Positions 1 to 6,207 of a DNA stretch of 12,126 bases are shown piece after piece. The DNA is from Rhizobacter sp. (lineage in GTDB: Bacteria; Pseudomonadota; Gammaproteobacteria; Burkholderiales; Burkholderiaceae_C): contig JACMKJ010000492.1 in assembly GCA_014380155.1 (NCBI GenBank), forward strand, positions 1 through 12,126. The letters run 5' to 3'. The notes beneath the pieces are model-generated. The model did not search any database. It was not told the origin of the DNA and was given only the letters and a program-made list of their open reading frames with translations. Position 1 is the first letter of the stretch. The number at the start of each line of letters is the position of its first letter. A program made the position numbers and the translations under genes.

Positions 1-503
1 TCACCAACGACATCTACACCAAGGAAGACCAGCGCCTGCTGACCGTGGCCGGCGCGCTTGAGGCCGATCGCATCATGGGCGTCGAAACCGGTGGCTGCCC
101 GCACACCGCCATTCGCGAAGACGCGTCGATCAACCTCGAAGCCGTCGACCGCATGCTGGAGAAGTTTCCCAATGCCGACATCGTGTTCATCGAGTCGGGT
201 GGCGACAACCTGGCCGCCACCTTCAGCCCCGAGCTGAGTGACTTGACGATCTACGTGATCGACGTGGCCGCGGGCGAGAATATCCCGCGCAAAGGCGGCC
301 CCGGCATCACCAAGAGCGACCTCTTCGTCATCAACAAGACCGACCTCGCACCTTACGTGGGCGCCAACCTCGACGTGATGGAGGCCGACACCCAACGCAT
401 GCGCGGCGCCAAACCCTTCGTGATGAGCAACCTCAAGACGCTCACCGGCCTGGCCGAGGTGGTGGCCTTCATCGAGGCCAAGGGCATGCTCAAGGCGGGC
501 TGA
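1..503 (+). CDS. ureG: Urease accessory GTPase UreG (3' part, start outside window)
   Basis: UreG is a SIMIBI-class GTPase that, with UreD/UreF/UreH and UreE, delivers nickel to apo-urease in the cytoplasm. The frame is open from base 3 and ends at TGA 501-503. The visible part (about 166 residues) carries the UreG hallmarks: ETGGCPHTAIREDAS with the nickel-binding Cys-Pro-His, ESGGDNLAATFSPELSD (switch region), and the guanine-specificity motif NKTDL. The N-terminal His-rich segment and the P-loop lie beyond the window edge, so I cannot say whether they are intact. UreG is usually the last gene of a ureDABCEFG-type cluster, which would lie to the left. The gene ends only 18 bp from a convergent peptidase gene, with no clear terminator between them. 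Identification is firm; only the left boundary is missing. Confidence 0.96.
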   Translation, partial: TNDIYTKEDQRLLTVAGALEADRIMGVETGGCPHTAIREDASINLEAVDRMLEKFPNADIVFIESGGDNLAATFSPELSDLTIYVIDVAAGENIPRKGGPGITKSDLFVINKTDLAPYVGANLDVMEADTQRMRGAKPFVMSNLKTLTGLAEVVAFIEAKGMLKAG

Positions 504-521
504 GCCCCGGCCACCAGACGG

Positions 522-2546
522 TCACTTCGCTTCAATCGCGGCCTTCAGCCCGGCCGCAAATTCGGCGCCATGTTTCACCTGCGCGGTCGACGCTTTCAGC
601 GTGTTGCCGATCGGCTCGGCCCGCCCGCCCAGGCACGAGGCCAGGAAGTTTTCGGTCACCGCATTGAAGGCGATGTTGTTGACCGGGCGCGCAAAGCCAT
701 GGCCCTCATCCGGGAACAGCACATAGGTCACCGGGATGTTCTTGGCCGCCATCGCGGCCACGATCTGGTCGGACTCGGCCACGTTGACACGCGGGTCGTT
801 GGCCCCTTGCCCGATCAGCAGCGGGCGCACGATCTTGTCGGCCGAGTTCAGGGGTGAACGCTCCTTCAGCAACGCCTGGCCGGCTGCGGTGGTGGGGTTG
901 CCCACACGCCGGTACATCTGCTCCTTGAAGGCTTCCCAGTAGGGCGGGATCGTGTTCAGCAGCGTGAAGAGGTTCGACGGCCCGACGATGTCGACACCGC
1001 AGGCAAACGTGGTTGGCGTGAAGGCCACCCCGGCCAACGCGGCATAACCGCCGTAGGAGCCGCCCATGATGGCCACCTTGTCGCGCGTGGTGACGCCGCT
1101 CTTCACCGCCCAGTCGACGGCGTCGAGCAAGTCGTCGTGCATCGTGCGGCCCCATTGCAGGTCACCGGCCGAGGTGAACTTCTTGCCGAAGCCGGTGGAG
1201 CCGCGGAAGTTGACCGACAGCACCGCATAACCGCGGTTGGCCAGCCACTGGTGGTAGCTGTGGTAGCCGAAGTCGTCACGCGCCCAAGGGCCGCCGTGCA
1301 CGAACAACACCATCGGCACGGGCCGCAGCGCCTTGCCGCTGCCCGTGGGGTCGACCGCCTTGGGCAAGGAGAGGTAAGACACCAGCGTGAGCCCGTCACG
1401 CGAGCGGATTTCGTGCGGCACCATCTGCACCAGCGGCGCCCCCTCGAGCTCGGGCCGCGCCACGAAGAGCGGCGTCAGGCGCCTGGTCTGGCGCTCATAC
1501 AGCCAGGTGGCCAGCGGCTCGGTCACGCGGTCGACGGTGAGCAGCCATTTGTCGTCGGCATCGTTGCGCGAGCTGACGGCAAAACCGCCCCGCACCGCGC
1601 CCTGGAGGTAGGCCAGGTCAGCGGCCATGGCCGGGTCGTCGAGCGCCACGTACTCGTGTTTCAGGTAGTTCAGCGCGTAGGCCTGCACCCGGCCGGTCTT
1701 GGGGTCGTAGAGCGCGCTGCCGATGTCGGCACGGGGGTCTTGCGCCAGCACGCGGGTCTGGCCCGAGGCCACGTCTTGTGCGACCAGCGCGGCGGTGTCT
1801 CGCCCGCGTGAATCGGCCCAGTACATGGTCTTGCCGTCGGCGGTGAAGCCGAGCGGCCCGGTGGTCTGCGAATCTTCCATCGCCACCTCGGCCACGGGTG
1901 TGGGCTCGATCTGGCCATTGCGGATGCGGTGGTAGTTGACGCCGCCATCGTTGCGCGGCTTTTCGGCCAGGTGCAGGTTCAGGTCGTCGTCACTCACGAA
2001 GGCGCTGTAGCCCTCGTTGCGCTGCACCAGGGTGAGTTGGGCACTCTGCAGGTTCAGGCTGTAGACGTCGTGCCAGCGCGGGTCGCGGTTGTTGACGCCA
2101 ATCAAGATGCGGTCTTTCACCTTGCGGCTGATGTTGAGCACCTCCACCCGCGTCTTCTCGAACGGTGTGAAGCTGCGCTGCTCACCGCTGGCCACGTCGA
2201 CCCCATAGAGCAAAAAGTTCTCGTCGCCGCCCTTGTCGTTGACGAACAGCAGCATCCGGGAGTCGGGCGACCAGAAGCTGCTGCGGATGGGGCGCAGCTT
2301 CTCGGTCGTCAGCGGCCTGGCCTGGGCCGGGTTGTCGACCGGCGCGACCCACACGTTGAGCACACCGTCGCGTGGTGCGATCCACGACAACCAGCGCCCG
2401 TCGGGGCTGATTCGCCCGTTGATCTTGGTCGGGTTGCCGAAGAACTTGGCGCGCTCGATCAGGGGCGGTGGCGGCTCGGCCGGTGGTGTGACGGCACAGG
2501 CCGCCAAGCCCGCGAACACCAGCATCGACATCAGGGATCGGACCAT
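522..2546 (-). CDS. S9 family (prolyl oligopeptidase) peptidase, predicted lipoprotein
   Basis: This is a 674-residue serine peptidase of the prolyl-oligopeptidase/acylaminoacyl-peptidase family. An N-terminal signal with lipobox LAAC (Cys17) predicts an exported lipoprotein. A beta-propeller with repeats such as ISPDGRWLSW and SFWSPDSRMLLFV spans roughly residues 40-370. An alpha/beta-hydrolase domain (about 395-640) contains LFVHGGPWARDD, the nucleophile elbow GGSYGGYAA (Ser497), GANDPRV (Asp584) and DEGHGFARP (His616), so the catalytic triad is complete. A tail of about 30 residues follows. I chose ATG 2546 because GAGGTGA sits at the right distance before it. A GTG two codons upstream (2552) is in frame but overlaps that ribosome-binding site. 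Family members cleave short peptides; the actual substrate cannot be read from sequence. The gene lies 63 bp downstream of the PspC-domain gene on the same strand, so co-transcription is possible. It converges with ureG. Confidence 0.93.
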   Translation of the reverse strand: MVRSLMSMLVFAGLAACAVTPPAEPPPPLIERAKFFGNPTKINGRISPDGRWLSWIAPRDGVLNVWVAPVDNPAQARPLTTEKLRPIRSSFWSPDSRMLLFVNDKGGDENFLLYGVDVASGEQRSFTPFEKTRVEVLNISRKVKDRILIGVNNRDPRWHDVYSLNLQSAQLTLVQRNEGYSAFVSDDDLNLHLAEKPRNDGGVNYHRIRNGQIEPTPVAEVAMEDSQTTGPLGFTADGKTMYWADSRGRDTAALVAQDVASGQTRVLAQDPRADIGSALYDPKTGRVQAYALNYLKHEYVALDDPAMAADLAYLQGAVRGGFAVSSRNDADDKWLLTVDRVTEPLATWLYERQTRRLTPLFVARPELEGAPLVQMVPHEIRSRDGLTLVSYLSLPKAVDPTGSGKALRPVPMVLFVHGGPWARDDFGYHSYHQWLANRGYAVLSVNFRGSTGFGKKFTSAGDLQWGRTMHDDLLDAVDWAVKSGVTTRDKVAIMGGSYGGYAALAGVAFTPTTFACGVDIVGPSNLFTLLNTIPPYWEAFKEQMYRRVGNPTTAAGQALLKERSPLNSADKIVRPLLIGQGANDPRVNVAESDQIVAAMAAKNIPVTYVLFPDEGHGFARPVNNIAFNAVTENFLASCLGGRAEPIGNTLKASTAQVKHGAEFAAGLKAAIEAK

Positions 2547-2550
2547 GGTC

Positions 2551-2576
2551 ACCTCGTGAGTGGCATGCGGCTCACG
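2551..2576 (-). promoter_or_regulatory. Ribosome-binding site with adjacent small hairpin upstream of the S9 peptidase
   Basis: On the minus strand, CGAGGTGACC precedes the ATG at 2546. This Shine-Dalgarno match decides the start between ATG 2546 and GTG 2552. Immediately upstream is a 6-bp inverted repeat, CTCACG/CGTGAG, with a 10-base loop (2555-2576). An alternative, competing hairpin is GCGGC-GTGA-GCCGC (2567-2580), which has a GNRA-type loop. The first hairpin touches the edge of the ribosome-binding site and could modulate translation. In such GC-rich DNA, stems this short also arise by chance. Confidence 0.35.
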
Positions 2577-2609
2577 CCGCGGGGGCTGCCGTTGTACCGC
2601 AAGCGGGTG

Positions 2610-2960
2610 TCAGCCTTGGACCTGAGGGGTGGAGCCGCTGAAAGGCCGCGTCTCCAGCGGCACCAGGATCCACAGCAGCAGGTAGAGGAAGAGCCCGGTG
2701 CCGCCACACAGCACCAGCGAAGCAAACACCAGACGCCAGATCCACGCGGCCACACCGGTGACCTTGGCGATGCCACCGCACACGCCGCCGAGCCAGCGGT
2801 CATCGCCGCTGCGGCGCAAGGCGTTGACGGCCGCCATGGCCGGCGCTTCGGATCGCGTGGAGGCCAGCACACGTGCCTTGGCCTGCGCAAATTCGGTGTC
2901 GGAAAGCACCCCGCGCCGATGCAGTTCGGCCAGCTTGCCCAGTTCGTCGCTCATGCTCAT
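2610..2960 (-). CDS. Small PspC-domain membrane protein with N-terminal SHOCT-like segment
   Basis: This is a 116-residue protein. Residues 5-32 (beginning ELGKLAELHRRGVLSDTEF) resemble the short SHOCT-type helical module often found beside membrane domains. Residues 53-103 form a PspC domain: RWLGGVCGGIAK, then hydrophobic WIWRLVFASLVL and the transmembrane segment LFLYLLLWILVPLE. PspC proteins are inner-membrane sensors of envelope stress in the phage-shock response; many stand-alone homologues have no assigned role. No pspA or pspB is visible here, so a Psp pathway role is only inferred from the domain. The start at 2960 is preceded by GGGAGA with 6-nt spacing. A second in-frame ATG lies two codons later, and an upstream in-frame ATG at 3050 lacks support. 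The gene is on the same strand as, and upstream of, the S9 peptidase. Confidence 0.85.
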   Translation of the reverse strand: MSMSDELGKLAELHRRGVLSDTEFAQAKARVLASTRSEAPAMAAVNALRRSGDDRWLGGVCGGIAKVTGVAAWIWRLVFASLVLCGGTGLFLYLLLWILVPLETRPFSGSTPQVQG

Positions 2961-3089
2961 GTCACGTCTCCCGAGAGTTGAAGGCCTCAGGTTAACGATC
3001 GCCCTGCATAACGCCAGCGGCTTGCGACAGGCTGCAGGTGGGCGCGACAAGACGGCACGATCGCCGCTGAAGCGCAGTGCCGACCTGGG
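2961..3089. other. 129-bp intergenic gap without a recognised element
   Basis: This gap separates the unrecognised minus-strand gene from the PspC-domain gene. It must hold at least the ribosome-binding site of the latter and possibly its promoter, but I see no convincing -35/-10 pair and no terminator with a T-tract. A 9-bp direct repeat, ACGATCGCC, occurs at 2995-3003 and 3057-3065. It is noted without a proposed function. Confidence 0.4.
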
Positions 3090-3830
3090 CTACTTGCGCC
3101 GGCCGAAGAGCCCGCGCCAGCCCGCCGGCTCGTCTCGCGCAGCGGGGTGGCTGCGGGTGACCATCAGGCGGCCGGTGAGATACAGCGCATTCAGCAGGCG
3201 GGCCGCGCGCTGCGGGCTCATGCCCGGCCAGGCGGCGATGTCTCGCAACGAAGCCGAATCCTGGCGAAGGCGGATCGCGGCGGGTTGCAGCGCGCCCAGC
3301 GCACTGGGCAGGTCTTCGATGCGGCCTGACAGCCGATACGCCGCCTTGCCGCCGATCTCGGCCAGCACGTGGTCTCGCGGGCCGTTCAGCGCCACCGCCC
3401 ACAGCAGCGCCGCGAGGGGGCGATATTTGTCGCTGGCCGCCACCCGCTCGTGGCGGGGGTGGCCGGGTGGCATGACGCCGGGAGGTTCGGCACTGATCAG
3501 CTTCAGCCGGGTCAGCGAGGTTTCGGCCGCAATGTCGGACACGTCGACCGGCGAGTGGTAGATCTGCTGCGTGGGAAACAAGGTGACCGGCCAGACGTAA
3601 GGCCCATGCGCGAGGTAGAGCAAAGCGGCCTCGCGGTTGCGGAGGCAGGCGGCGATGACCTCGAGCACGTCGTTGGCCGCTGGGTTGGCCTCCAGGCGCT
3701 GCAGGTCGGCCATCAGGGTGGTCGGCAGCAGCGTGGGGCGGTCGAAACCGACCCCGGGCGAAGTTTCACCCGCCGCGCGTGCGCGCTCGAAGGCGCTGAT
3801 GCGCCAGAGGGTGGAGTCGAAGTCCCGCAT
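3090..3830 (-). CDS. Hypothetical protein with possible C-terminal helix-turn-helix-like region
   Basis: I do not recognise this 246-residue protein. It has no signal peptide and no transmembrane segment, so it is probably cytoplasmic. Visible features are a mixed helical N-terminal half, a central Pro-rich stretch (about 113-127, SAEPPGVMPPGHPRH), and a region at about 192-226 (SASLRDIAAWPGMSPQRAA then LLNALYLTGRLMV). That last region reads like a winged-helix or helix-turn-helix fold: helix, Pro/Gly turn, helix, then a strand-like end. It ends in a basic tail, GLFGRRK. Codon use and GC content match the neighbours, and the frame is uninterrupted for 741 bp, which supports a real gene. The ATG at 3830 is the first start after an in-frame TAG, but no good Shine-Dalgarno precedes it. 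It lies 68 bp after lysR on the same strand. No partner suggests a function; a regulatory role is a guess from the C-terminal region only. Confidence 0.75.
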   Translation of the reverse strand: MRDFDSTLWRISAFERARAAGETSPGVGFDRPTLLPTTLMADLQRLEANPAANDVLEVIAACLRNREAALLYLAHGPYVWPVTLFPTQQIYHSPVDVSDIAAETSLTRLKLISAEPPGVMPPGHPRHERVAASDKYRPLAALLWAVALNGPRDHVLAEIGGKAAYRLSGRIEDLPSALGALQPAAIRLRQDSASLRDIAAWPGMSPQRAARLLNALYLTGRLMVTRSHPAARDEPAGWRGLFGRRK

Positions 3831-3898
3831 GGCCGAATGCTAGCCAGATTCGTGACTTATTACCGCCAATCGATCAGTTTTGACGCAATTGAAACATC
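3831..3898 (-). promoter_or_regulatory. AT-rich gap, possible promoter of the hypothetical gene
   Basis: This 68-bp gap between lysR and the downstream hypothetical gene is clearly richer in A/T than its surroundings. Read on the minus strand it contains TAATAA (3857-3862), a fair -10 hexamer about 27 bases upstream of the start codon. No well-spaced strong -35 accompanies it. No terminator hairpin for lysR is visible. The low GC content is the main reason to suspect a promoter. Confidence 0.3.
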
Positions 3899-4825
3899 TC
3901 AGCGCGGCGGCTTCGACAGCGCCGCCAGGCTCGACTGCAGGGCGACAGCGGCCTCACGAAGGCTGCCGACGAAGGCATCGCGCAAGGGGCTGGCTGGCCG
4001 CAGCTGCGGCAGCACCAGCGTCACCGCAAACGGGATCGACACCGACAGCGGCCGGATCTGCAGCCCGGTGCCCGCCAGCTCGAGCGCCGTCAGCGGGTTG
4101 ACGATGGCGAGCCCCAGGCCCTGGCGCACCAGCGCGCACACCGAGGCGGCGCTGGCCGTCTCCAGCACCAGCTGGCGACGAACGCTTTGCGCTTCGAACA
4201 AGGCATCGACCAGTTGGCGATAGGGGTCGGTTGGCGCAAAGCTCACGAAGGGCAGGCCCGCGAAGTCTTTGGGGCGCAGCACCCGGCGGGCGAGCAGCGG
4301 GTGGCCGTCGGGCAGCACACACACTTCGTCGGCCTCCAGCAGCAGGCTAAGCGTGGTGGCCGCAGGCGCGTGGATGCGCTCGCACAGGCCGAGGTCGAAA
4401 CGCTGCTCGGTCAGCCACTCTTCGAGCAGCGGCGATTCTTGCGGCGTGATCGACACCCCGACGCGCGGATACGCCGCCATGAACAACTGCGTGGCCTGCG
4501 GCAGCAGCCCGTGGGCCAAGGCCGGCAGGCAGGCGATCGCCAATCGCCCCTGGGTGAATTCGCGCAGCGACTTGGCCGCGGCGGCAATGCGCTCCAGCCC
4601 CAGGTAGGAGCGCTGCACCTCTTCGAGCAACGCCAGGGCCTGCGCCGTGGGCCGCAGGCGGCCGCGCACACGGTCGAACAGGTTCATCTGCAGCACTTGC
4701 TCCAGGCGGGCCAGCTCGCGGCTCACCGTGGGCTGAGAGGTGTGCAGCGCGAGCGCGGCCTGGGTCACGTTGCCGGTGTTCATCACGGCACGAAAGACCT
4801 CGACCTGGCGGTGGTTCAGCTTCAT
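3899..4825 (-). CDS. lysR: LysR, transcriptional activator of lysA
   Basis: This is a 308-residue LysR-type regulator and very probably the true LysR orthologue. The N-terminal winged helix-turn-helix (about 2-62) contains HTSQPTVSRELARLEQV and FDRVRGRLRPTAQ. The effector domain contains QESPLLEEWL, DEVCVLPDGHPL, ASAASVCALVRQGLGLAIVNPLTAL. From memory these segments match E. coli LysR closely. In E. coli, LysR activates the divergent lysA in response to diaminopimelate and represses itself. The divergent lysA next door, 81 bp away start to start, fits the same arrangement. I chose ATG 4825; an in-frame TTG two codons upstream (4831) is an alternative. Neither start has a recognisable Shine-Dalgarno. 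Remaining doubt concerns only the exact start and the effector, not the family. Confidence 0.92.
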   Translation of the reverse strand: MKLNHRQVEVFRAVMNTGNVTQAALALHTSQPTVSRELARLEQVLQMNLFDRVRGRLRPTAQALALLEEVQRSYLGLERIAAAAKSLREFTQGRLAIACLPALAHGLLPQATQLFMAAYPRVGVSITPQESPLLEEWLTEQRFDLGLCERIHAPAATTLSLLLEADEVCVLPDGHPLLARRVLRPKDFAGLPFVSFAPTDPYRQLVDALFEAQSVRRQLVLETASAASVCALVRQGLGLAIVNPLTALELAGTGLQIRPLSVSIPFAVTLVLPQLRPASPLRDAFVGSLREAAVALQSSLAALSKPPR

Positions 4826-4906
4826 GGGCAAAGCATATCAATAGTGAATGGATAACGCACAAACAAGAACTTTTCAGAATGCACTGGTTCACGCACCATC
4901 CGCCCC
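4826..4906. promoter_or_regulatory. lysR-lysA divergent control region with candidate LysR operator
   Basis: This 81-bp spacer must hold both divergent promoters and the LysR operator. An A/T-rich core contains the dyad TATC-N11-GATA (4836-4839 and 4851-4854). It has the general form of a LysR-type box: a short interrupted inverted repeat containing T-N11-A. It lies very close to the lysR start, as expected for autorepression combined with activation of the divergent gene. A second, wider dyad, GAAC-N16-GTTC (4867-4870 and 4887-4890), is weaker. Neither gene has a clear ribosome-binding site in this spacer. Assignment as an operator rests on position and shape only. Confidence 0.45.
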
Positions 4907-6130
4907 ATGAACCCATTCGCCCCCACCACCTTGCGCAGCATGGCGCGCACCCACGGCACCCCCGTCTGGGCCTACGACGCCGCGACCATCCGCAACCGCA
5001 TCGCCGCGCTGCGCGCGTTCGACACCATCCGCTATGCACAAAAGGCCAACTCCAACACCCACCTGCTGCGGCTGATGCGGCAAGAGGGCGTGCGGGTGGA
5101 CGCGGTCTCGCTCGGCGAGATCGATCGTGCGCTCGCAGCTGGCTACACGGCCGGTGGCGACGAGATCGTCTTCACCGCCGACCTGTTCGACCACGCCACG
5201 CTGGCCAAGGTGGTGGCCACCCGGATCCCGGTCAATGCCGGTTCCATCGACATGCTGCACCAGCTGGGCGCGCAGTCACCAGGCCACCGGGTCTGGCTGC
5301 GCATCAACCCCGGCTTCGGCCACGGCCACAGCAACAAGACCAACACTGGTGGCGAGCACAGCAAGCACGGCATCTGGCACAGCGACCTCCCCTTGGCCCT
5401 GGCCGCCATCCGCCAACACGGCTTGAAGCTGGTGGGCTTGCACATGCACATCGGCTCGGGGGTCGACTACTCGCACTTGAAAGAGGTCTGCACCGCGATG
5501 GTCGACCTGGTGAGCCGCGTTGACATGCCCATCGAAGCCATCTCGGCCGGCGGCGGCCTGTCGATCCCCTACCGCGCAGGTGAGCCCACCATCGACACCG
5601 CGCACTACTTCAGCCTGTGGGACGCCGCACGCCAGCAGATCGAGCAGCAGCGCGGCAGCAAGATCCACCTGGAGATCGAGCCCGGCCGCTACCTGGCGGC
5701 CGAGGCCGGCGTGCTGGTGGCCGAAGTGCGCGCCACCAAGCAGATGGGCAAGAACCACTTCGTGCTGGTCGACGCCGGTTTCAGCGAGCTGATGCGGCCG
5801 TCGATGTATGGCAGCTACCACACGATCGAGCTGCTGCCGTGCGACGACTCACCGCGCCCCATGCAGGCCAGCGTGGTGGCCGGGCCACTGTGCGAATCGG
5901 GCGACGTGTTCACTCAAGGCGAAGGCGGCGTGGTGCTCACGCGCGAGCTGCCGCAGGCTCGTGTGGGCGACCTGTTGGTGTTCCACGATGCAGGCGCCTA
6001 TGGCGCCTCGATGTCATCCAACTACAACTCCCGGCCGCACATCGCCGAGGTGCTGGTCGATGGTGGCGACGTGCGCTTGATCCGCCGTCGCCAGGCGGTG
6101 GACGAACTGCTGGCGCTGGAGAGCGTGTAG
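4907..6130 (+). CDS. lysA: Diaminopimelate decarboxylase LysA (E. coli-type)
   Basis: LysA decarboxylates meso-2,6-diaminopimelate to L-lysine, the last step of lysine synthesis, using pyridoxal phosphate. The 407-residue protein is a fold-III PLP enzyme. It has an alanine-racemase-like barrel with the PLP lysine in YAQKANSN (Lys46), HMHIGSG (179-185), the phosphate-binding GGGL (215-218) and EPGRY (258-262). A C-terminal beta domain carries the active-site motif CESGDVF (Cys329) and YGASMSSNYNSRP. Long blocks such as VSLGEIDRALAAGY, NPGFGHGHS, KTNTGGEHSKHGIW and LIRRRQ match E. coli LysA as I remember it. The length is slightly below the E. coli enzyme's approximately 420. The start at 4907 fits the family N-terminus, although there is no Shine-Dalgarno. 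The divergent lysR is its probable activator. Most Burkholderiales carry another lysA near cyaY, so this could be a second copy in the genome; that cannot be judged here. Confidence 0.96.
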   Translation: MNPFAPTTLRSMARTHGTPVWAYDAATIRNRIAALRAFDTIRYAQKANSNTHLLRLMRQEGVRVDAVSLGEIDRALAAGYTAGGDEIVFTADLFDHATLAKVVATRIPVNAGSIDMLHQLGAQSPGHRVWLRINPGFGHGHSNKTNTGGEHSKHGIWHSDLPLALAAIRQHGLKLVGLHMHIGSGVDYSHLKEVCTAMVDLVSRVDMPIEAISAGGGLSIPYRAGEPTIDTAHYFSLWDAARQQIEQQRGSKIHLEIEPGRYLAAEAGVLVAEVRATKQMGKNHFVLVDAGFSELMRPSMYGSYHTIELLPCDDSPRPMQASVVAGPLCESGDVFTQGEGGVVLTRELPQARVGDLLVFHDAGAYGASMSSNYNSRPHIAEVLVDGGDVRLIRRRQAVDELLALESV

Positions 6131-6136
6131 CCGGGT

Positions 6137-6149
6137 GCCCGTCACGGGC
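6137..6149 (+). terminator. Small GC hairpin after lysA (weak terminator candidate)
   Basis: GCCCG-TCA-CGGGC forms a perfect 5-bp stem seven bases after the lysA stop codon. There is no T-run behind it, so it is at best a weak intrinsic terminator. It overlaps the possible Pho box described separately, and the two readings compete. Confidence 0.25.
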
Positions 6150-6156
6150 GCGTCAT
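6139..6156 (+). promoter_or_regulatory. Possible Pho box upstream of phoD
   Basis: CCGTCAC-GGGC-GCGTCAT has the architecture of a PhoB site: two 7-bp direct half-sites 4 bp apart. Each half matches the textbook half-site CTGTCAT (or CTGTCAC) at five or six of seven positions. It lies 52 bp before the phoD start. Against it, the spacer is GC instead of A/T-rich and I see no good -10 about 11 bp downstream. If real, it would place the phosphatase under phosphate-starvation control. Confidence 0.3.
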
Positions 6157-6207
6157 TGCGGGTGGCAACACTGGGTGGTTTTGACACGAACCCCGGAAGG
6201 AACCCAC

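Noticed and set aside
1929..2981. A 350-codon plus-strand frame across the S9 peptidase and PspC genes
   Set aside because: It overlaps two minus-strand genes with firm domain evidence and shows no motif of its own.
2995..3065. Direct repeat ACGATCGCC in two copies 62 bp apart
   Set aside because: It is short, built on the common CGATCG palindrome, and has no other symmetry; probably chance.
6181..6186. A perfect TTGACA hexamer before phoD as a -35 element
   Set aside because: A -10 at normal spacing would fall on the start codon region, and no matching hexamer is there.
5617..6207. Upstream extension of the phoD frame into lysA
   Set aside because: The frame is open by composition only. 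The Tat signal and GGAAGGA ribosome-binding site fix the start at 6208, and the upstream translation is Arg-rich noise.
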